A stretch of 64,000 nt of DNA from Fructobacillus apis (GTDB taxonomy: Bacteria; Bacillota; Bacilli; Lactobacillales; Lactobacillaceae): the NCBI RefSeq assembly GCF_023893635.1, contig NZ_JAMWYK010000005.1:1-64000 (forward strand), written 5' to 3'. The position numbers and the translations under genes were made by a program. This document shows positions 31,690 through 40,348 of the stretch, one piece after another. How positions within the stretch are numbered: the stretch's first letter is position 1; the number at the start of each line of letters is the position of its first letter. Below the pieces are notes generated by a model, which saw only the letters and a program-made list of their open reading frames with translations, was not told the origin of the DNA and did not search any database.

Positions 31690-33651
31690 TTAGTCGGCTG
31701 ACAAGGCATCGATTGGGTTCAAGCGGGCAGCTCGACGTGCTGGCAAGAGTGCTGCAAGCAGTGAGATGAGCAATGCCAAGATGAAGGCGGTGATAACGTT
31801 ACCCGTTGAAATTTGGATAAAGGCGTAGTCTGCGATGTTCTTCAATGCGCCGTTGATACCGTTTTGTGCCAAGAAGGCAATTCCAGTAGCAACTACCGCT
31901 GACAAGACACCAGTAATCAAAGATTCAGCGATGAAGAGACGTTGGATGTCCTTCTTTGATTCACCCAAGGCACGGAGGATTCCGATTTCCTTGGTACGGG
32001 CTGAAACAGACATGAACATCGTTACGATAATCATCAAGGCTGAGACAAGCAATGAGATTCCAGCAATCGTTGACAAGATGGTCGTAACCAAGTTGACGTA
32101 AGTCTGGATTTGCTTAATCAAACTTTGAATCGTTTGAGACTTGAAGATTTGGTTCTTGTTATCCTTCAAAGAATCAATCTTTTCGGCAGTTGGCGTTACG
32201 TTGTCCAAGTCGTCAACCTTAACAGAAACAGATTGTGGATCCGTTTCCACGTTGGCTGCTTGCATGGCCTTCACCAAAGTGTCAGTGTTCACTGCGTTGA
32301 TGGCCATTCCCTTTTGTGAGTCAGCGATACCTGAAACAGTGGCCGTCATCTTAATCATGACAAGTTGCTTGTTCTTGTCCATCGTCTGGTATGACAAGTC
32401 TACTTGCTTACCGATGATGTCCTTGTAGTTGTCCTTGTTGAACTTTTCAGCGATGGTCTTCTTATCAACCAGTACTTCGCCTGCCTTAGTAGGGGCGTGT
32501 CCATACTTCACAGAGTCGGTTGAATCAGCGGCTGTCCAGTTTTGCGCAATACGCATCTTTTGCGTTTGGTTGTTGTACTTCACGTCAACGTTTGCAATGT
32601 TGTATGAACCTTCAACGGACTTCACGTGCTTTTGCTTCTTCAACTGTTCCATTTGGGCAGATGAGATAGCAGGGGCATCTGAATCTTCAGTATCCGCAAA
32701 TTGTGACTGATCGGAATCCTTCACGTAGCGTGAAACAGACATGACTTGTGGGTTGGCAACCTTTGTGATTTGGTCGCCCATGTAACCACCAACACCGTTT
32801 CCAAGACCGGCGAAGAGAACAACAGAGAACAAACCGATTGACGTTCCCAAGATGATCAAGGAGTTGTGCTTGATGTTGTACTTGAAGTGCTTGAACGCGT
32901 TCTTGATGGCGGCCATTCGAGACAACTTCTTGGAACCAATCATTTCCTTGTCTTGCAATGGGTAAGCGTCCTTGATGCGTTCGTCTGATTCGATTTGACC
33001 TTCGGCCAAGCGCACGATGCGCGTTCCTTCAGAAGCAACCGCTTCGGAGTGGGTAACCGTGATAACCAAACGACCTTCTTCGGCGATTTGGTTCAACAGT
33101 TCCAAAACTTCCTTCGTGTTTTGGGCATCCAAGGCTCCGGTTGGTTCGTCGGCGATGATCACCTTAGGGTCAGAAGCCAAGGCACGAGCGATGGCAACAC
33201 GTTGCTTTTGTCCACCAGACAATTGATTTGGATACTTGCGCATTTGTTCGCCCAAACCAACCTTGTGGAGCAATTCCTTGGCGCGTTGTTCGCGTCCCTT
33301 CTTTGACAAGGTCGTCATTTCAAGGGAAACCAACACGTTATCCAACACGTTCAAGTGGGAAATCAAGTTGTAGGACTGGTAGATGTAACCAATCGTTTCA
33401 CGACGGTACTTGTCTAAGGCCTTTTCCTTCTTGTGGTCCAATGCTTGGCCTTGCAGCTCAACAGAACCTTCGAAGTTACGGTCCAAACCACCGATGATGT
33501 TCATCAACGTTGACTTACCACCACCAGATTCTCCCAAGATTGAAACGAAGTCTCCAAGGTCGAAGTCGAGGTTGATTCCCTTCAATACAGGGAATTCTTG
33601 TTGTCCTAAGAAATAGGACTTCTTAATGTTCTTTAATTCTAAGAATGCCAT
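31690..33651 (-). CDS. MacB-like ABC transporter, fused ATPase-permease
   Basis: 653 residues. Residues 1-225 are an ATPase (Walker A GESGGGKST, signature LSGGQKQRVAIARAL, Walker B VIIADEPTGALD); residues 265-653 are a permease with one helix, an extracellular domain and three C-terminal FtsX-type helices. Such fusions export or sense antimicrobial peptides or lipids in Gram-positives. It is divergent from the HD hydrolase gene, and overlapping palindromes lie between the two. AAAGGATATGTT precedes the start. Substrate unknown. Confidence 0.88.
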   Translation of the reverse strand: MAFLELKNIKKSYFLGQQEFPVLKGINLDFDLGDFVSILGESGGGKSTLMNIIGGLDRNFEGSVELQGQALDHKKEKALDKYRRETIGYIYQSYNLISHLNVLDNVLVSLEMTTLSKKGREQRAKELLHKVGLGEQMRKYPNQLSGGQKQRVAIARALASDPKVIIADEPTGALDAQNTKEVLELLNQIAEEGRLVITVTHSEAVASEGTRIVRLAEGQIESDERIKDAYPLQDKEMIGSKKLSRMAAIKNAFKHFKYNIKHNSLIILGTSIGLFSVVLFAGLGNGVGGYMGDQITKVANPQVMSVSRYVKDSDQSQFADTEDSDAPAISSAQMEQLKKQKHVKSVEGSYNIANVDVKYNNQTQKMRIAQNWTAADSTDSVKYGHAPTKAGEVLVDKKTIAEKFNKDNYKDIIGKQVDLSYQTMDKNKQLVMIKMTATVSGIADSQKGMAINAVNTDTLVKAMQAANVETDPQSVSVKVDDLDNVTPTAEKIDSLKDNKNQIFKSQTIQSLIKQIQTYVNLVTTILSTIAGISLLVSALMIIVTMFMSVSARTKEIGILRALGESKKDIQRLFIAESLITGVLSAVVATGIAFLAQNGINGALKNIADYAFIQISTGNVITAFILALLISLLAALLPARRAARLNPIDALSAD

Positions 33652-33716
33652 AACATATCCTTTGCTTGTTTTATTAGCTTACTGTAACAGTATAACGGCT
33701 CACTTTTTCTTTTGTG

Positions 33717-33754
33717 CTTACAAGCTTGTAAGGTTAACCTTACACGGCTACAAT
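33717..33754. promoter_or_regulatory. Overlapping palindromes and promoter between ABC transporter and HD gene
   Basis: CTTACAAGCTTGTAAG (33717-33732) and GTAAGGTTAACCTTAC (33728-33743) are each perfect 16-bp palindromes sharing five bases. The second lies between a -35-like TTGTAA (33726-33731) and TACAAT (33749-33754), spacer 17 bp. The layout suits a MerR- or TetR-type regulator; none is encoded nearby. Confidence 0.65.
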
Positions 33755-33789
33755 GGTGGAAACAGGGGAACTTTATAAAGGAGGTCGGG

Positions 33790-34473
33790 ATGGATATTAC
33801 GAAGATTGAAGCGTTTAGCAAGCAGACGCTGGAAGGGGATGCAACGGGTCATGATTGGTTCCATGCGGAACGTGTCGCTGACTGGGCATTGCGTTTCTAT
33901 GAAGAGGACCACGGTGAAGCGGACGGGCAGACAGCGACGATATTGCGCGCGGCTGCTTACTTGCATGATACGATCGATGACAAGGTCGTTGTCGATGTGC
34001 AATCTCAAATCGAGGCAGTGGGAAAGGTCATGGTCGGAGCGGACTTTTCCAAAGAGCAAATCGACGAAGTGATGGATACCATTACGCACTTATCCTACTC
34101 GGCGAATCTGGAGGAAAAACACGAGCTTTCCCTTCTCGGTGGGTACGTTCAGGATGCCGACCGGATTGAAGCGCTCGGGGCAATCGGGATTGCCCGCGTC
34201 TTTGCCTACGGTGGTGCCAAGGGACGTGAGATGGCGGACCCTCGCGTCCTCCCCATCACGGACTTTTCCGACAAAGAAGCCTACCGAAAGAACGCTAATC
34301 CATCCGTGAACCACTTCTACGAAAAGCTCTTCAAGTTGCCCGCCCAGCTGAACACACCGGCCGGTCGCCGCGAGGGTGAGAAGCGGGTGGCCTACATGAA
34401 AGACTTCCTGCGAACATTTAATGAAGAAACTGGTCTGTTGAAAGACCCAGCCTTTGATTTGAATGATATTTAA
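33790..34473 (+). CDS. HD domain phosphohydrolase
   Basis: 227 residues from ATG 33790, which follows AAGGAGG by 5 nt; an upstream in-frame start would run through the promoter. HD motifs: HDWFHAERV near residue 22, AAAYLHDTIDD near residue 62 and QDADRIEALGAIG near residue 122. It belongs to the YedJ/COG1418-like HD hydrolases acting on nucleotides or related phosphates. Substrate unknown. Confidence 0.85.
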   Translation: MDITKIEAFSKQTLEGDATGHDWFHAERVADWALRFYEEDHGEADGQTATILRAAAYLHDTIDDKVVVDVQSQIEAVGKVMVGADFSKEQIDEVMDTITHLSYSANLEEKHELSLLGGYVQDADRIEALGAIGIARVFAYGGAKGREMADPRVLPITDFSDKEAYRKNANPSVNHFYEKLFKLPAQLNTPAGRREGEKRVAYMKDFLRTFNEETGLLKDPAFDLNDI

Positions 34474-34479
34474 AGACAA

Positions 34480-34514
34480 AAAAAGACCTTTCCGATTCGG
34501 AAAGGTCTTTTTCA
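34480..34514. terminator. Bidirectional terminator between HD gene and zwf
   Basis: AAAAGACCTTTCC/GGAAAGGTCTTTT is a perfect 13-bp stem with a GATTC loop. Confidence 0.92.
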
Positions 34515-34526
34515 TTTAAGCGATGA

Positions 34527-35987
34527 TTATTCGCCACGGTATACCCAGGCGTCACCGTTTTGGGCCAAGAGCTTGTCAGCTGCTTCAGGTCCCATGGTAT
34601 CTGATTCGTAGATTTCAAGCGGTGCCTTGTCAGCTGCGTAAACATCTGAAAGGGCGTCCGTAAACTTCCAAGCGGTTGCAACACCGTGCCAGTCGGCGAA
34701 GTTTGAAGCGTTTCCGTCCAAGCAATCGTGGATCATACGTTCGTATGGTGCTGGCGTTTCGGCCTTTTGCTTGTCAGTAGGTGCCCAACCCAAGTTAACG
34801 GTTTGCGTTGAGAAGTTGTCGGCAACTTCCTTGGCGTTCAATGACATCGTGATCTTTTCGTCTGGTGCGACTTCGATCGTCAAAACCGTTTCTTGTGGTT
34901 CTTGTTGGCCGCCGAACTTGAAGGCGCCGGCCTTGAAGACAACGTCGATGCGAGTCGTCTTCTTCGTCAAGCGCTTTCCTGAACGGATGTAGAATGGCAC
35001 GCCTTCCCAACGTGGGGTGTTGAAGTGCAATTCTCCAGCGATGTAAGTGTTCGTCTTTGAATCCTTAGGAACATCAGGTTCGTCCGTGTAAGCCACGTGA
35101 CCTTCTTGCTTTCCAGCGCCGTATTGTCCTCGAACGAAGTAACGGTTAACGCCGGCTTCGTCGTAGATTTCCAAAGCAGAGAAGGCTGTGTTCTTTGCTT
35201 CACGGATGGCAACATCAGAGAAGTCCTTTGGTTCTTCCATGGCCAACCAACCGATGATTTGCATCGTGTGGTTTTGGATCATGTCCAAGAGGGCTCCGGC
35301 TTGGTCGTAGTAACCAGCACGTTCTTCAACTCCGAGCGTTTCCGCCAAAGTCACTTGAACGTTCTTGATGTAGTCCTTGTTCCAGGCTGAGTTAATCATT
35401 GGGTTACCGAAGCGGAGTGGGGCGATGTTCATCACCATTTCCTTACCCAAGAAGTGGTCGATTCGGTAAACTTGGTCTTCAGAGAAGGCAGCCGTCAATT
35501 CGTTTTGCAATTGTTCGGCTGTTTCGTAAGAGGTTCCGAATGGCTTTTCAATCATGATGCGGTTGTAACCTTCATCAGCCAAAAGACCTTCGGACTTCAA
35601 GAATTGAGCGATTGTTCCGAAGAAACGTGGTGCAACAGACATGTAGAAGATGCGGTTGCCCTTTACGCCAAACTTTTCAGAAGCCTTTTCGATTTCTTCC
35701 TTCAAAGCAGCGTAGCCAGCAGCGTCGGTAACGTCTGAGGCTTCGTATGAGAAGTGAGCCAAGAAGGCTTCCACTTGTTCTTTGTCTTGTCCAGCTGAGA
35801 TGGACTGACGAACCATGTCTTGGTATTCAGCGTCCGTCAAATCTTGACGGGCCGTTCCAACGATGGCGAAGTGCTCTTGCAAGTAGCCCTTCTTAAACAA
35901 GTTGAAAACGGATGGGTAAAGCAGGCGCTTGGCAAGGTCACCAGTAGCACCGAAGAACGTAACTAAGGTCTTTAATTCATCAACCAT
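34527..35987 (-). CDS. zwf: Glucose-6-phosphate 1-dehydrogenase
   Basis: 486 residues from the ATG at 35987 (MVDELKTLVTFFGATGDLAKR), as in Leuconostoc enzymes; an ATG 36 bases further upstream lacks a ribosome binding site. The nucleotide fold GATGDLAKR is near residue 13 and the active-site RIDHFLGKE near residue 175. It oxidises glucose-6-P to 6-phosphogluconolactone with NAD(P)+, the first step of the phosphoketolase pathway. A candidate cre site lies about 90 bp upstream. Confidence 0.96.
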   Translation of the reverse strand: MVDELKTLVTFFGATGDLAKRLLYPSVFNLFKKGYLQEHFAIVGTARQDLTDAEYQDMVRQSISAGQDKEQVEAFLAHFSYEASDVTDAAGYAALKEEIEKASEKFGVKGNRIFYMSVAPRFFGTIAQFLKSEGLLADEGYNRIMIEKPFGTSYETAEQLQNELTAAFSEDQVYRIDHFLGKEMVMNIAPLRFGNPMINSAWNKDYIKNVQVTLAETLGVEERAGYYDQAGALLDMIQNHTMQIIGWLAMEEPKDFSDVAIREAKNTAFSALEIYDEAGVNRYFVRGQYGAGKQEGHVAYTDEPDVPKDSKTNTYIAGELHFNTPRWEGVPFYIRSGKRLTKKTTRIDVVFKAGAFKFGGQQEPQETVLTIEVAPDEKITMSLNAKEVADNFSTQTVNLGWAPTDKQKAETPAPYERMIHDCLDGNASNFADWHGVATAWKFTDALSDVYAADKAPLEIYESDTMGPEAADKLLAQNGDAWVYRGE

Positions 35988-36075
35988 AAGATTCCCCTTT
36001 ATCTCTTTTCTTATCTCCTTCATTATAAACGATTCGGCTTTAAAAATCAGTTGGAATGGGTTAAAAAAACAAAAA

Positions 36076-36091
36076 ATGCAAACGCTTACTT
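36076..36091. promoter_or_regulatory. Candidate cre site between zwf and the MFS gene
   Basis: ATGCAAACGCTTACTT resembles the CcpA consensus TGWAANCGNTNWCA with two mismatches. It could act on zwf or on the MFS gene. Confidence 0.35.
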
Positions 36092-36219
36092 TGTGATAAG
36101 GCCGGGAATACTGAAAGTAATGCCCTTTTTGCGCGTCGTCCCTGTTAGAATAGAGGCAGTATATCTTTTTTTAAATCTGTTAGAAAAGTCAAAAACGACG
36201 AGGACAAGGAGGAAAGTGT

Positions 36220-37455
36220 ATGGTGGCAGTTGAAAACAAGAAGTTAAACGAAAAATGGCTGTTGATTGCCAACTTAGCGGCCAATACCGGTCATGCGGTG
36301 ATTTGGCCGGTGACGACGCTGCACATAACGCTGAACCTAGGCCAGTCCTTGACTGTTTCCGGTCTAGTTTTACTTGTCGCCGCCTTGATGAATGTCTGTG
36401 GAGCCTTCGTTGCCGGCCAGCTCTTTGACCGTTGGAAGCCCTATCAGTCCTTGATTGGCTTTTCCGTTCTGGCCTTCCTTTCCGTGTTGACGTTATTCTT
36501 CTTTAACGGCTGGCCAATCTTTGCCATTTTGATTTGGTTGACTTCCATCGGTCTTGGTGGGATTACGACGCTGCTAAACGCCTATGCTACGACGGTCACA
36601 GGGAAGCAAACCCGCGTGATTTTTAACAACATGTATATCATGTTGAATGTCGGTGTTGTCTTTGGAACCTTGGTGGTTGGCTATCTCTTTAACTATGGTT
36701 TCTCCTGGCTGATGCTCATTGCCTCTACTTTGTATGCGGTTTTGGTTGTTATCGTCACTATTTTCTTTAACGTTGATACGGAACCCGTTCAAGAAAGCGT
36801 GGAAGAAGTGGCGACCGAAGGTGTGACCGCTGATCCAGAAGACCTGCAAAAGGCCGTTAAGACCGACGCTTCTGGTAAGAAGGCCAAGCTGAAGTTGACG
36901 CCGTTGCTCCTTTGGATCGCAGGTTTTCTTCTATTAATATATCTTTCCTATATGCTCTGGGAAACGGTCATGGCCAACTACCTGTATAAGATTGGGATCT
37001 CCACGGCGCACTATGCCAACCTCTGGGTCTTGAACGGTTTGACGATTATCATCTTCCAAAAGATGATTTCAAACTGGGCCAACAAGCGTAATTATGCCAT
37101 CTCAGTCATTTCGGGTGGATTGATTTTCGCTCTCTCTTTCATCTTGATGCTGTTTGTGAACCAGTTCTGGCAAATCGTTCTGGTGTTTGAACTGCTTACG
37201 CTGGGTGAAATGTTGGCATCACCTCAGGTTCCAGCCTGGGTAGCACAAGTGACGCCAAAGGAAGTTTCCGGACAGGCGCAGGGATTTGTCGGTATGATGA
37301 TTTCCCTCGGCCGAATGATTGGACCGGTTTATGGGGGGATTATGCTGGACCACGGTTGGTTCGACGCCCTCTTTATTTCCGTCTTTGCGGGGATGGTTCT
37401 GGTTAACTTTGGTTTGTATTTAATGGTTGCAAAAAAGAAGACAGAAAAAGTATAA
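36220..37455 (+). CDS. MFS transporter
   Basis: 411 residues, 12 membrane helices with a charged central loop (residues ~185-220, rich in Glu, Val and Lys). GQLFDRWKP near residue 70 matches the MFS loop 2-3 motif. The most likely role is drug or metabolite efflux; substrate unknown. Start ATG follows GGAGG. It is probably cotranscribed with the NhaC gene 20 nt downstream. Confidence 0.85.
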   Translation: MVAVENKKLNEKWLLIANLAANTGHAVIWPVTTLHITLNLGQSLTVSGLVLLVAALMNVCGAFVAGQLFDRWKPYQSLIGFSVLAFLSVLTLFFFNGWPIFAILIWLTSIGLGGITTLLNAYATTVTGKQTRVIFNNMYIMLNVGVVFGTLVVGYLFNYGFSWLMLIASTLYAVLVVIVTIFFNVDTEPVQESVEEVATEGVTADPEDLQKAVKTDASGKKAKLKLTPLLLWIAGFLLLIYLSYMLWETVMANYLYKIGISTAHYANLWVLNGLTIIIFQKMISNWANKRNYAISVISGGLIFALSFILMLFVNQFWQIVLVFELLTLGEMLASPQVPAWVAQVTPKEVSGQAQGFVGMMISLGRMIGPVYGGIMLDHGWFDALFISVFAGMVLVNFGLYLMVAKKKTEKV

Positions 37456-37475
37456 GAATTTAATAGGTAAACAAT

Positions 37476-38837
37476 ATGAATAAACAAGTAAACCGCACCT
37501 TTGCGAGCCTTTTGCTCGTCGGGGTTATCGTTATTTTGGCCGGGGGAATTATCGGACTCGGCATGGCGCCAATTGCGCCATTATTGGGGGCCATCGCTTG
37601 GGTGGTCATACTCATGCGCATCACCGGTGTTTCCTTCAAGGAAGCGCAGGGTGCTTTGATCAAAGGGATTGAGCCGGGTATTGCGCCGCTCTTCTTGTTC
37701 TTGTTGATTGGTGCCATGATTGCACTTTGGCTCGGCACCGGTGTTATTCCAACCATGATTTGGGCTGGATTCCAGTTGATCAATCCCAACTGGTTCTTGC
37801 CGACGGCATTGATCACGTCTGCTGTTGTCGGAACGGTCATTGGTTCCGCCTTCACGACGCTTTCAACCGTTGGTGTGGCTTTGATGGGGATCGGAATCAC
37901 GCTCGGCTTTAACCCGGCTTTGGTGGCGGGGATGATTTTGTCCGGTGCCATCTTTGGGGACAAGAGTTCACCACTTTCCGACTCAACCAACTTAGCCGCT
38001 GCCGTTTCTGAAACGGACTTGTTCGCCCATTTAAAGAACTTGATGTGGACGACGATTCCGGCCTTGGGCGTGACTTTGATTTTAGCCGTTGTTCTTGGCT
38101 TTAACGCCGGACACGGCCACTCAACTTACCAAGGCTTGTCATTGACGAACCTGCTCACGCCAACTTGGTGGGCAGTCGTTCCAATTTTGCTCATCTTGAT
38201 TACGGCTTTGAAGAAGGTGCCGGCCATCCCGGCTTTGTTACTAAACGTCGTTGTTTGTTCTGTTTTCTTCTTATTAAATGGTCATTCACTTGCCCAACTT
38301 TCCGACTTAATTGTGAGCGGCTTCCACACGACCTCAAACAATAAGACTTTGGCGGCCTTGTTGAACCGTGGGGGCATGGTGGCCATGATGGATACCATCA
38401 TGTTGATCATGTTGGCGCTTGGTCTTGGGGGACTTTTGTCTCACTTAAACATCTTGAAGGCGGTTATGAACCCCTTTGTTTCCAAGTTGAAGTCCCAACG
38501 TTCGTTGGTCTTTGCCACTTTGGTAACGGGAATTGCCACGAACTTCTTGGTTGGTGAACAATACTTGTCTACGATGCTCCCGGGTCAACTCTTTAAGGAA
38601 GACTACAAGCGCTTTGGTTTTTCACCGCTGGCCTTGTCCCGTGCGATGGAAGACTCTGGAGCCATTGCCAACTACCTCGTGCCTTGGGGTGTTGCCGGAG
38701 CCTTTGCGAGCCAGACGCTCCACGTTTCAGTGTTGGCCTTCGTGCCATTTACCTTCGTTGCATTGCTTTCACCAATCTTCTCATTGCTGTCCGCTTTGAC
38801 GGGTATCGGTTTGAAGCAAGCTGATCAGACGAATTAA
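37476..38837 (+). CDS. NhaC family Na+/H+ antiporter
   Basis: 453 residues, about 11 helices. The GAIFGDKSSPLSDSTNLAA segment near residue 160 is the NhaC/ArsB-superfamily hallmark. It exchanges Na+ or an organic substrate for H+. Some members are malate-lactate or amino-acid antiporters, so substrate stays open. The ribosome binding site is weak (AGGTAAACAAT), suggesting coupling to the MFS gene. Confidence 0.85.
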   Translation: MNKQVNRTFASLLLVGVIVILAGGIIGLGMAPIAPLLGAIAWVVILMRITGVSFKEAQGALIKGIEPGIAPLFLFLLIGAMIALWLGTGVIPTMIWAGFQLINPNWFLPTALITSAVVGTVIGSAFTTLSTVGVALMGIGITLGFNPALVAGMILSGAIFGDKSSPLSDSTNLAAAVSETDLFAHLKNLMWTTIPALGVTLILAVVLGFNAGHGHSTYQGLSLTNLLTPTWWAVVPILLILITALKKVPAIPALLLNVVVCSVFFLLNGHSLAQLSDLIVSGFHTTSNNKTLAALLNRGGMVAMMDTIMLIMLALGLGGLLSHLNILKAVMNPFVSKLKSQRSLVFATLVTGIATNFLVGEQYLSTMLPGQLFKEDYKRFGFSPLALSRAMEDSGAIANYLVPWGVAGAFASQTLHVSVLAFVPFTFVALLSPIFSLLSALTGIGLKQADQTN

Positions 38838-38849
38838 AATATTTTTGGA

Positions 38850-38880
38850 AAAGTCAGTGACGATTGTCGCTGACTTTTTG
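38850..38880 (+). terminator. Terminator after nhaC-like gene
   Basis: AAGTCAG-TGAC and GTC-GCTGACTT stem, then T5. Confidence 0.85.
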
Positions 38881-38935
38881 CGTATAATAGGGCGAAGGGG
38901 AAAGAGAGAGCAAATTTCATGGTTTTTCAAACCCC

Positions 38936-38964
38936 TTGCCAAAAGGCTAAAAATTTAGTATATT
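38936..38964 (+). promoter_or_regulatory. Promoter of the rpsF operon
   Basis: TTGCCA (38936-38941), 17 bp, TATATT (38959-38964). A second -10-like TATAAT is at 38883. Confidence 0.6.
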
Positions 38965-38976
38965 TAATAGATGTGA

Positions 38977-39020
38977 GTACAGAAATCTGTACGCACTCCT
39001 TGCAACCAATAAGGGTTGCC
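38977..39020 (+). promoter_or_regulatory. rpsF leader with two hairpins
   Basis: GTACAG/CTGTAC (38977-38992) and GCAACC/GGTTGC (39002-39019) form two stem-loops before the ribosome binding site. In many bacteria an rpsF leader binds the S6:S18 pair; I do not see a clear consensus for it here, so this is a candidate only. Confidence 0.35.
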
Positions 39021-39044
39021 AGAGACCAAAAGGAGGAAAAATCG

Positions 39045-39344
39045 ATGACTACAGCATACGAATTAACATACATTATTCGCCCTGATATGGAAGCTGATGC
39101 CAAGAAGGCGCTCGTTGAACGCTTTGACGGTATCTTGACTGACAACGGTGCGAACATTGAAAAGTCAGCTGACTGGGCCGCTAACCGCCGTTTCGCTTAC
39201 GAAATCGCTGGTTACCGCGAAGGTACTTACCACGTAGTTGAATTTACTGCCGACGTTAACGACGCCGCAAACGAATTCGACCGTTTGGCAAAGATCTCAG
39301 CTGATATCTTGCGTCACATGATCGTTAAGACTGACGAAAAGTAA
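39045..39344 (+). CDS. rpsF: 30S ribosomal protein S6
   Basis: 99 residues from ATG 39045, which has AGGAGG ten bases upstream; upstream in-frame codons are leader sequence. [10 protein letters not shown] and [16 protein letters not shown] are characteristic. First gene of the conserved rpsF-ssb-rpsR operon. Confidence 0.97.
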   Translation: MTTAYELTYIIRPDMEADAKKALVERFDGILTDNGANIEKSADWAANRRFAYEIAGYREGTYHVVEFTADVNDAANEFDRLAKISADILRHMIVKTDEK

Positions 39345-39374
39345 TCAGGCATTCCACAGGGAGGGACCTAAAAG

Positions 39375-39896
39375 ATGATCAATCGAGTTGTATTAATTGG
39401 ACGGTTAACCCGTGATGTGGAATTGCGTTATACCCAATCAGGTGTTGCAGTTGGTTCATTTACGATTGCCGTAAATCGTAACTTTACGAACGCCAATGGG
39501 GATCGCGAAGCTGACTTTATTAACGCCGTTATCTGGCGAAAGGCAGCGGAAAACTTTGCCAACTTTACTGGTAAGGGTGCCCAAGTTGCAATCGAAGGTC
39601 GCTTGCAGACTCGTAACTACGAGAACAACGCTGGCCAACGAGTATACGTGACTGAAGTTTCTGTCGACAACTTCTCATTGTTGGAGTCAAAGGCTGATTC
39701 AGAACGTCGCCGTGCTCAAAACGGTTCTTCTGACCAAGGTCAAAACTTCCAAAACGGTGGTTTTGGTGGTGGCCAAGCGGATCCATTTGCAAGTAACAAC
39801 CAAAGCAATAATCAAAGTGCTGGTTCAAACGCAAACCCATTTGCGGCCAACACAAATTCGGAAATCGACATCTCAGATGACGATTTGCCATTCTAA
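39375..39896 (+). CDS. ssb: Single-stranded DNA-binding protein
   Basis: 173 residues. The OB fold fills residues 1-110 (MINRVVLIGRLTRDVELRYT), followed by a flexible Gln/Asn/Gly-rich linker and the acidic tip DISDDDLPF that binds partner proteins. It coats single-stranded DNA in replication and repair. Lies between rpsF and rpsR as usual. Confidence 0.97.
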   Translation: MINRVVLIGRLTRDVELRYTQSGVAVGSFTIAVNRNFTNANGDREADFINAVIWRKAAENFANFTGKGAQVAIEGRLQTRNYENNAGQRVYVTEVSVDNFSLLESKADSERRRAQNGSSDQGQNFQNGGFGGGQADPFASNNQSNNQSAGSNANPFAANTNSEIDISDDDLPF

Positions 39897-39922
39897 AAAA
39901 TTCTTTTTGAAAGGAGCTAATT

Positions 39923-40186
39923 ATGTCAGAACAAAACGCACGTCCACAACGTCGTCGCCCACAAGGTGGACCACGCCGTCGTCGTAAGGTTGACTACATC
40001 GCAGCTAACCACATCGAATACGTGGATTACAAGGATACTGAATTGTTGGAACGTTTCATCTCAGAACGCGGTAAGATTTTGCCACGTCGTGTGACTGGAA
40101 CTTCAGCAAAGAACCAACGCAAGGTTACGGCCGCTATCAAGCGTGCCCGTATCATGGCATTGTTGCCATTCGTCACTGAAGACTAA
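39923..40186 (+). CDS. rpsR: 30S ribosomal protein S18
   Basis: 87 residues, about eight longer than usual owing to an Arg/Pro/Gln-rich N-terminus. [19 protein letters not shown] and the [19 protein letters not shown] block are typical. Last gene of its operon. Confidence 0.97.
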   Translation: MSEQNARPQRRRPQGGPRRRRKVDYIAANHIEYVDYKDTELLERFISERGKILPRRVTGTSAKNQRKVTAAIKRARIMALLPFVTED

Positions 40187-40192
40187 TGGTAT

Positions 40193-40225
40193 TGAACCAA
40201 GACAGAGATGTCTTGGTTTTTTTGT
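40193..40225 (+). terminator. rpsR terminator
   Basis: AACCAAGACA/TGTCTTGGTT stem with a GAGA loop and T7. Confidence 0.92.
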
Positions 40226-40348
40226 GTCCAAAATCACCATAATGCCCGTATTAAGGCATTTATTCGCACCAGGATGGGCTGGACTTTTTATCGAAACAGC
40301 CGAGATATGGTAAAATAGGTCTAACATTCAAAGAAATTTGAGGCATTC

